A stretch of DNA of 64,000 nucleotides from Dolomedes plantarius (Eukaryota; Arthropoda; Arachnida; Araneae; Dolomedidae), in assembly GCA_907164885.2 (NCBI GenBank), contig OU015501.1:19501631-19565630 (forward strand), written 5' to 3'. Of the stretch, positions 56,513 to 64,000 are shown in pieces. The number at the start of each line of letters is the position of its first letter. The stretch's first letter is position 1. The notes beneath the pieces were generated by a model. The model searched no databases and was not told the DNA's origin. It saw only the letters and a list, made by a program, of their open reading frames with translations. Both the position numbers and the translations under genes were made by a program.

Positions 56513-57597
56513 CGACCTTTCGTTCTGCACATAAAAGGAACTTTTATTTTTAAAATATTTGTATACTGAATAAAAATGGCTATTTTATACATTATATTAG
56601 ACAATTTCATATTCTATATTACCATTTTATATTTTAATGTTTAGTTCATTATCCACATTATTACACCTTATAAAAAACGGATTTTGTTCATTAAAGACCT
56701 TGTATTGACAATTTTAGCGATTAATTTGGGGTTTTACGAGGGAAATGCAAAAATTAGACCTCTTTGTTTTGTTTAACATATCTGGTATAAGTATTCATTC
56801 ACAATCGATGCACCTTGAGAATTATGTATGCAACAAATATTGTTCATGTGTAACTAAAGTACGTAATATGTACATGTTATGTGAAACATATCTTTCTTTT
56901 CAGGTCCCTACATGTGTAAAAGTCAATTTTTGATGCTATTGCTCATGAAGCTAAAATCAAGCAACTCCGGATTATTCGTGTTAATCGATACACGGGTGTG
57001 CATGTAAAATAACCGCGTTTATCTCGAAAATTAATTTCTCAGAGATTTTAAAGAACTACACATAAGGATTGAAATAGAGCTTTTTTTTAAACAAAGACTT
57101 AAATAGTTTTTTTCCGGTGGGAGTATGCTGTTTTTTTTTTTTAAACTTACGAGATATGTTTTCATTCTTTCAGTTTATTTGCATCCCTTTACTGAACTTT
57201 TTTATTACTAAACTTTTATAATTCCCCCAGTTATAATGTGAAGTTCAATGCACAGATTTAAGAGCTATATGCAATCGATCGGTACTAGTAAAGAGAAAAG
57301 TTCGTAAATCGGGAAAGTAGTGATTATATCATTATTTACTCGAAGTAGAAGTACAAAGCTTTCAAATTTTAACTTTCTTTAAACAGTTAACTTACGATTA
57401 ATTTTGGTAATTACCTGTGACTGTACAGGTCGGCAGTTTTTAACCTGCTCTATTATTCGAATCCTACCATTCATAATTTCCTCGTAGTTGTAGACAATTC
57501 ATGGCATAGATCCGTACTACACCCAACATCTGTTCTCTTTCATTTACTCACATAAAGTTGAACCTCTTCCTAACTGATCCTCTCTTCCTGTTTTTAA
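56513..57597. other. AT-rich non-coding stretch
   Basis: No recognisable feature beyond AT-rich sequence ending in the TTAA target of the next element. Confidence 0.5.
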
Positions 57598-58019
57598 GCT
57601 GAAGGCTACTAACCCTATTGAATTCGCTCACCTCAATGTTAACCTATGGAGAAAATTTGTCGAAGAAATGCAACTTGGATTTAAAGATTTTTTTTTAAAT
57701 ATTGAAATTTGAAATAAAGAAAGAGATTTTACAGTTTTTGGGCATTTTTTTTCATTTTTAACAAATGCAAATAGTATTTTAAAATTTAAATTATTCGGAA
57801 AAAAAATCTGGTATAATGTGTTTTAAACGCTCATAAATTCCTTTGGTGGACGAAATTTATAAAATGAATCCTGTTGCAACGTGCGAAACAATTCAGGCAA
57901 TTTAAAAGGGCCATTTTTATTGGACTATCAGCATTTATGTAGCTGTTAATAGTAGGCACATTTTCTCCATAGGTTAACATTGAGGTGAGCGAATTCAGTA
58001 GGGTTAGTGCACAGCAGCT
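57598..58019. mobile_element. TTAA-flanked MITE with long inverted repeats
   Basis: About 55-bp inverted arms (left 57598-57655, right 57962-58019), for example CTATGGAGAAAAT with AACCCTA(T/C)TGAATTCG. TTAA lies just outside both (57594-57597, 58020-58023). The terminal few bases are GCTG/CAGC with a short mismatch behind. No ORF. The TTAA site suggests piggyBac-like mobilisation. Confidence 0.65.
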
Positions 58020-58258
58020 TTAAAACTATATCATTCTTAACTTTTTTTACTGCAATTTCACAGGCAATATCGCTACATGGTTTGCACTGCAGTAAAAATT
58101 AAAACTTAAATATGGTAAAATAATCACAGAACAACCTCAGGCAATGTGCACGCGCTTCGTCACCATGAAACTGTCACATGACACTCACTGGGTGTCTTGC
58201 CTTACAACACCGTTAAGTCTTTGATTGTATATTCGATAGTTCGTAAACCGAGAATTTA

Positions 58259-58440
58259 AGGGCCTGTTCGCATAGGAGTCCAGTAGCGGAAGCTTAAAAG
58301 GAAAGATGGCTCTGAGACGAAAATAAACCAATCATAGGCGTTAAAAATTTCACTGCTAATCGTTTGGAGGTTTGTCATTGGTTAAATTTATTTCAATACT
58401 TTAACGCTTCTTCTACTGGACTCCCATGTGAACAGGCCCT
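58259..58440. mobile_element. short MITE, PIF/Harbinger-like
   Basis: AGGGCCTGTTCGCATAGGAG at the left is matched in inverted form by CTCCCATGTGAACAGGCCCT at the right, and CCAGTAG continues the match. A TTA lies at each side if one terminal A is assigned to the element, fitting the 3-bp TWA duplication of PIF/Harbinger. No ORF. Confidence 0.65.
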
Positions 58441-58777
58441 TAGGCGTTCATTTTACTAGACAGCAACATAAAAGTATGCCATAAAAGAAAAAAAAACCAT
58501 CTTCTTTTATAAACTTAACTGAGTATTAAGTGGATAAGAGCATACACTAAATGGAAATCACATTTACATTTACCCATTTAAGTGTTAATAAACTCCTTTT
58601 CTTGAGTTAATAGACATTACATAGTATTTAATACACATCCATACATATTTCTTTAAACAAACAGATGAGTTGTTGTCGGCAGTACACAAAAGTTGTTTTC
58701 ATTAAATAAAAACAAAACGAAAACAATAAATTTCAATTACAAAATATGCAAAATGTAAACATATGACCTTTCAACAG

Positions 58778-58832
58778 AATGAATGTTTTATCCTTTATCC
58801 CTTGAATGAATGTTTTATCCTTTATCCCTTGA
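58778..58832. repeat. tandem duplication, 27-bp unit
   Basis: GAATGAATGTTTTATCCTTT plus ATCCCTT occurs twice in direct succession without change, so the duplication is recent. Confidence 0.9.
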
Positions 58833-58959
58833 TTTAAAATTATATATCCAGAAACTTATTCTGTACTTGAGGACTATTCCTATTGCCACGCTACATTATA
58901 TGCATATGTAAAAAAAAAGGAGAAAAAAATCACTCTTTCATTTGAATCGGTTAACAGCT

Positions 58960-59180
58960 GTAAGCAAAAAGTCATTCAATCTTTCCTTCGAATAAAGCGT
59001 TCCGCTGGCGGTATTAGGGCGTAAATTTGCGCCTCAGTCGGTGATTTATTTAATCATTAGTCGCTACTGAAAAGGCATGGGTTATTTTCATTATTTATTT
59101 CAAAGGGATGGAACGTGCGAATGAAAAGGTGGCTTTTTTTTATTGCTCATCATTTAGAAGTCAGAATATCTGCTCCAGAG
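58960..59180. promoter_or_regulatory. candidate conserved non-coding element
   Basis: GCGTAAATTTGCGCCTCAGT, GTGATTTATTTAATCATTAG and CGCTACTGAAAAGGCATGG form a compact patch with CG dinucleotides and paired homeodomain-type sites (TTTAATCATTAG). A Cdx/Abd-B-type TTTATT core is present. No coding frame; inferred. Confidence 0.4.
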
Positions 59181-59578
59181 AAGGCACCATTAAAGTGAAA
59201 GAAAAAAAGCGAAAGTGAATGAGAGAAAAAAAAAAGCTCACAAAAAATTGCCTAACCTTATAAAACGCCCTGTTGCTTCTTCATTGTGAGCTCCAATACT
59301 TACAGCCCGCTAAACGCGCAGAAAGAGATCTGATGAGGATTTAAATGTCGGTACTTTCTTTTAATATCATTAGTCACACAAACACATACAGAATGGACTT
59401 TTTTTTTTTCCTCCTCACCTAGTTTCAAATAATTATCTGTCATCCGTCTGTGTTTAATTTTCACGAATATTTTTGAAAGTCTCAATGCGCCAATTTGGTT
59501 TGGTGGTGTAAGGAAAAGGGAAAATGAACAACTTTATCATATGCATTAAATAGTGAAAGGGAAAGGGTTTGTTTTTAA

Positions 59579-60258
59579 GGTGACAATGGACCTTCAGATT
59601 GACAAAAATATGTCCCCAAAACGATTTTTTTTTCAGAAAATGATTCTACAACTCATCAGCTTTAGATTAAAAAAAAGTATGTTGATCCGATCATTATTAA
59701 CCGAGTTATAACTATTTTTTCAAACGTAAACAATGGAAATGTTGCGTTAAATTATAACTTTAAATGCTATTTTCTCAAAACAAGTTTTCATGTCGTTTCG
59801 GTAACTTCAAAATGTTCCATGCATCATAAATTTTCTTAATTTTCATAAAATTTCATAAAATGATTATTTATATATGTTAGAATAAAACTTACTAATAAAT
59901 TCATTATACTATCTTAAAACAACTTAAAATTTTTACAATCCAAAAAAATTTTTTGATAAAATTTTGCATAAAATGACCTATTTTTGTCCATTTCTTTTCT
60001 AGTTTTTATAAATATGATTGTAAATCAAATATTGCTAGTAACTTTTATCATAACTATATAAAGCTAGCTTAAGAAAGAAAATTAGATATCTGAGACTAGA
60101 AATGATGCTCATGGAGCATTTTTAAATAGAGTAATTAACAAACTGATTTTAATTAATATCTTAATTAAATACATTCTACCTATTACATTCTAGTATACAA
60201 AATTTCATAGCAATTGGTTGATAAATAAAAAAAAAGTTTTTCATGGTCCATTGTCGCC
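59579..60258. mobile_element. TTAA-flanked MITE, piggyBac-like
   Basis: GGTGACAATGGACC at the left and GGTCCATTGTCGCC at the right are inverted with one mismatch. TTAA lies outside both (59575-59578, 60259-60262). The first bases GGTGAC equal those of the element at 17463, so the two may share a transposase source. The 680-bp AT-rich body has no ORF. Confidence 0.7.
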
Positions 60259-60364
60259 TTAAAAGAAATATTTCTCTCAATATGAAGTACAGCCTGAATA
60301 AATACGTTTGCCCTCAAAAACTAAATGCGTTTTCACAATCAATAAATATTCCTTTTCGAAGAGA

Positions 60365-60735
60365 GACGAAGGGCCCGGGGACATCCCAGTGGTTTGAGCT
60401 TCGTAATTTGGTACTGAGGGTGATCGGATCGAATCCCGACAAGTGCCACAGAATACTCCCGTGTCTATGTCGAGTATGGACACGTTAAATCTGTAGCCTG
60501 GAAAGTCCCCTCCCATGATTTGTAGTTGCCCACCCCCCTGGGGGTGCTCGGTCTAAACTGAGGTAGCACAGGGGCAATATTGGGTCACATATATGGCACC
60601 CCCATTACAAAAAGCCAACAATTTCGAGGTGCAGTGGACGAATACCGAAAGACAATCTGCATACTGCCAGAGAAGAGGCCAGAACAATTTTAAACCCCCC
60701 CCCAAAATAGCAAAACGTTGAGATCGGAGGTTCAC
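60365..60735 (+). repeat. tRNA-derived SINE
   Basis: ACATCCCAGTGGTTTGAGC at 60381 matches box A and GGATCGAATCCCGAC at 60426 contains box B, about 45 bp apart as in a tRNA. A tRNA-unrelated body follows to about 60720, with CCCCCCTGGGGGTGCTC and a C9 run. A 3' tail is not obvious. Confidence 0.6.
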
Positions 60736-61377
60736 AGTCGTAGTGTCTCAGATATATAAATAAGAGTCTATTGTAAAATTTCATATTTATATGATAGAAT
60801 GAAATGCAATCAAATGTGCGCGTATAAATTTTTTGGGCGTTAACTGATCAATGCACATTTTAACATAAAATTGCCCAAATGTAAGCAAACCTAATACAAC
60901 CGGTTATAACAGATACCAGCATAAAAAGTCGTACTTTAAGCAAACTGTATATACTTCCTTAAATTAAGCGAATCTGTTGTATTATTTACAATCCGCTATG
61001 TTTGTTGTTGAAAATGAATAATTTGTTCTGACCAAGTGTATATGAGAAGCAAGAGGTCAATTACAGTGAAATTAATCAATGCAATGGGGGAAAAGGCTGT
61101 ACGTACCACTAAGGAAAATTTATAAACCTCCCTCAAACCTCCTTATATTGCCTGTCCAAAATTTATATATTGCAACCAATATAATATATTCACAGAAAAG
61201 TATAGGAAGTATTTCTTTTCAGTGAGGTAACTTTTTTAACTTTCTCGTCTCTAAAACATGAATGTGAATCTAAGAGTCGACTTTTTTTTCTGGAGACTAC
61301 TGTTATCACAGAATTGACTTTATCGTCAATTCTGAAGAGAGAAATACTATTATGAATGAAAAACCTCTAAGCCTTGT

Positions 61378-61379
<2 letters not shown>
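60736..61379. other. AT-rich non-coding stretch
   Basis: Nothing supportable. It leads into a (TA)n tract. Confidence 0.5.

Positions 61380-61450
<71 letters not shown>
61380..61450. repeat. (TA)n microsatellite
   Basis: About 70 bp of uninterrupted TA, ending at the CTAG end of a Helitron copy. Confidence 0.95.
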
Positions 61451-61451
<1 letters not shown>

Positions 61452-62240
61452 TAGCTGAAAACCCGCACTTCGCTACGGAGTACATTCAAATTAAATACAA
61501 TGGTCAATATATGCAATTAATGCCAAAAATATGTATAAATATATTTATAATAAATACAATGATCAAAGTATGCAATTGATGTAAAAAAATGACAAAATAT
61601 ATTTATAAAAAAATCGTAACGGATATTTTTATAGACAAAATAATATAGAAGAAAATATTCAAATTAAATCTAATTGGACATACTAAAGAACATAGTACAG
61701 TTAATATACTACAGTTTGAGGAACATATCTTTTACTGTATTTTAATATTTTTTTGGATAATGTCCAATCGTCTGCCGCATTAGCAAGAAAAGAAAAAATA
61801 TTTTTGTTTTGTCTATTTAGTTATTATGCACGTGACGATAAATTTATTTAAAGTACCAGAAAAAGAAATCTTGTGATCAGCATTTAGTAAATTAAATTCT
61901 AAAAATTAATATTTAAAAATTCACCAAAAATCATAAAACGGAGATAAAGATTCGAAAAAGATTTCATTTTAAAGGAATTTTTAGGATCTTTCTCGTGATA
62001 TAAATTTTATAACCCACAAATAATTATTTTAAATGCAAACTTAAAAAAAGTTACTAAAACAGCTTAAAAATTTAATTTAAAAAAATCTAAGAAAAATTAT
62101 TCAAAAATCTTTCTTAGTGCACTCCTAAACTATAAGAAGAATAGCCATGCAAAATTTCAGCACTTTAGGTCCAGCGGTTTGGTCTGTGCGTTGTATGTCA
62201 GTGAGTCAGTTACGGACTGTTTTATATATATATATATAGA
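61451..62240 (-). mobile_element. non-autonomous Helitron, copy G
   Basis: On the minus strand it starts TCTATATATATATATAAAACAG and ends with the family hairpin, GGGTTTTCAG and CTAG, with A before and T after. At 790 bp it is full size for the family. Confidence 0.65.
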
Positions 62241-62246
62241 TATATA

Positions 62247-63029
62247 CTAGCTGAAAACCCGATCTTCGCTACGGAGTATACATTCAAATTAAATACAACA
62301 GTCAATGTATGCAATTAATGTCAAATAAATATATATATATATATATATATAATAAATACGATGATCAATATATACAACTGATGTAAAAAAAAAAAGAATA
62401 TATTTATAAAAAAATCGCAAGAGATATTTTCATAGACAAAATAATGTAGAAGAAAATATTGAAATTTAATGTAATAGGACATACTAAAGAATATAATACA
62501 GTTAATATGGTACAGTTTGAGGAATATGATATCTTTTATTGTATTTTAATATTTTTTTCGATAATGTCCAATCGTCTGCGGTATTAGCAAGAAGAAAAAA
62601 AATTTTTTTTTGCATATTTAGTCGTTATGCACGTGACGATAAATTTATTTTAAGTACCAGAAAAAGAAATCACGTGATCAGCATTTAATAAATTAAATTC
62701 TAAAATTTAATCTTTAAAAATTCACCAAAAATTGGAAAATGGAGGTAAAGATTCGAAAAAGATTTCATTTAAAGGAATTTTTATCATCTTTCTCGTGATA
62801 TACATGTTATAACCCCCAACTTATTCTTTTAACTGCAAACTTTAAAAAAGTTACTAAAACAGATTAAAAATTTAATTTAAAAAAATCTAAGAAGAATTTT
62901 TCAAAAATCTTTCTTAGTGCACCCCTACACTATAAGAAGAATCGCCATGCAAAATTTCAGCCTTTTAGGTCCAGCGGTTTGGTCTGTGCGTTGTATGTCA
63001 GTGAGTCAGTGCGTCATTCAGTTACGGAA

Positions 63030-63035
<6 letters not shown>
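62247..63035 (-). mobile_element. non-autonomous Helitron, copy H
   Basis: It begins six bases after copy G in the same orientation and shows all family landmarks. The 5' TC end is obscured by a (TA)n expansion at 63032-63097. Copies G and H share CGTGACGATAAATTTATTT and other variants not seen in copies A-F, so they form a subfamily, or one is a duplicate of the other. Confidence 0.65.

Positions 63036-63097
<62 letters not shown>
63032..63097. repeat. (TA)n microsatellite
   Basis: TA tract joining Helitron copy H to a pogo-like element. Confidence 0.95.
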
Positions 63098-63101
<4 letters not shown>

Positions 63102-63527
63102 AGGACCTCGTTTATCCGGATCAGATTCCTAGAGATTATTTTGATTTAATGTTCAACTTAGCTAAAAAATTTTTACTGTGATAGCAAGAAGTACATGTAC
63201 ACCAAATATTCGCTTTTTAGTTTGATTCAATGTACAGCTCCTGCATAGATTGTACAATAAATTAAGGCAATAAAATGCTTTTTGTTGAGTTTAAGAAAGC
63301 TTTACTAGACTTACCGATTCTTTGTTAAGAAATTATGTGAAAAGTTATTTTTATAATTTTTAATGTATTGAAAACTACACTATGTAATTTTGTTACAAAA
63401 CAGTTTTTTATCATAATAGACGGTAAGTCTGCTTAGTTAAGGATTTTCTTTTGCTTATTACCCACATTACCCGGATAATCCGGATTGCCTATGGTCCCAG
63501 TTAGACCGGATAAACGAGGTTTTACTG
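63098..63527. mobile_element. pogo/Tigger-like MITE, TA target duplication
   Basis: The left end CAATAGGACCTCGTTTATCC and the right end GGATAAACGAGGTTTTACTG are inverted repeats, flanked by TA (63096-63097, 63528-63529). GATAATCCGG repeats the terminal motif inside the right end. The length is 430 bp, with no transposase. It is the third such element here, and again sits in a TA tract. Confidence 0.75.
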
Positions 63528-63555
63528 TATGTATGTATGTATGTATGTATGTATG

Positions 63556-63621
<66 letters not shown>

Positions 63622-63650
63622 TGCGTGTGTGTGTGTGTGTGTGTGTGTGC
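63528..63650. repeat. compound (TATG)n-(TA)n-(TG)n microsatellite
   Basis: About eight TATG units, about 58 bp of TA and about 27 bp of TG in succession. Confidence 0.95.
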
Positions 63651-64000
63651 ATGTGTAAATAAAATCTGCATTTTTCACATATTATCACTAGTCAGAAACC
63701 TTTACTTTCGTCCCAGAAGAAACAGGTTTAAAAATATCTAAGATGTTATAATGGAATAGTGTCAATATCTACTTTCCTCTTTTCATTGCTTGAACAAACA
63801 TCAAAGCTTTTATTTACACTTCTTATTCCTGCGCTTGTAATTGATATGGATAGTGTGCGAAGACTTGTTTTACCTGCTTGTTAATTTTACCAGCTAACAT
63901 ACCTTAAATATTATTATCCTTCCAGAGAAGAAAAAGAAAAATATGATAATCATCCTTGAAAAGGAAGTAGTTACGGAAACCTTTGTTTTTTCTGACTGGG
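63651..64000. other. non-coding right edge
   Basis: No gene recognised. A CCTTCCAG at about 63920 followed by GAGAAGAAAAAG resembles a 3' splice site, but nothing coding-like follows before the window ends. Confidence 0.35.

Overview
This is AT-rich animal nuclear DNA, most likely arthropod. The only confidently recognised host coding sequence is one minus-strand exon of an NK-class homeobox gene, best matched from memory to arthropod NK7.1, at 22055-22446. It ends in a perfect GTAAGT donor after homeodomain residue 44. The rest of the homeodomain, the gene start and any neighbouring genes were not found, so the window is mainly introns and flanks of a developmental gene plus mobile DNA. No bacterial features, operons or CRISPR arrays are present.

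The outstanding structure is a 14.7-kb, almost perfect palindrome at 29040-43768. Its arms (29040-36290 and 36333-43768) meet at a 42-bp spacer. The whole unit is bounded by a 6-bp direct duplication, CATGAC, at 29034-29039 and 43769-43774. It starts AGTAGTATAA and ends TTATACTACT. A 6-bp target duplication, AG/CT ends and a doubled terminal trinucleotide are the signature of Maverick/Polinton elements, which are protein-primed virus-like transposons. No polymerase, integrase or capsid gene is visible here. Each arm instead carries one intact, unrecognised Cys-rich 319-residue ORF pointing to the centre, a tRNA-like sequence, five CTCF-like motifs, a CCAAT/GC-box promoter-like tip, and arrays of short repeats with outward-facing splice-like signals. 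The arms differ by one 186-bp repeat unit, a 1-nt indel and scattered substitutions, including Asn/Asp at residue 218 of the ORF.

Other mobile DNA: eight non-autonomous Helitron copies, with TC start, CTAG end, terminal hairpin and mostly insertion between A and T (7655-8442, 9726-10532, 24028-25638, 25639-26405, 26641-26891, 26914-27690, 61451-62240, 62247-63035). Two of them abut head to tail, and one is split by an 816-bp solo LTR with an ACGG duplication. There are three pogo/Tigger-like TA elements, three TTAA-flanked piggyBac-like MITEs, one Harbinger-like MITE, tRNA-derived SINEs, and several long (TA)n tracts.

The remaining DNA is AT-rich and shows no genes. Six islands of higher sequence complexity (about 15890-16140, 18500-19070, 47400-47720, 48600-49570, 52330-53040, 58960-59180) stand out. 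They are candidate conserved enhancers or untranslated exons of the homeobox locus. Nothing here could be checked against a database; family names rest on visible termini, target duplications and remembered consensus sequences.
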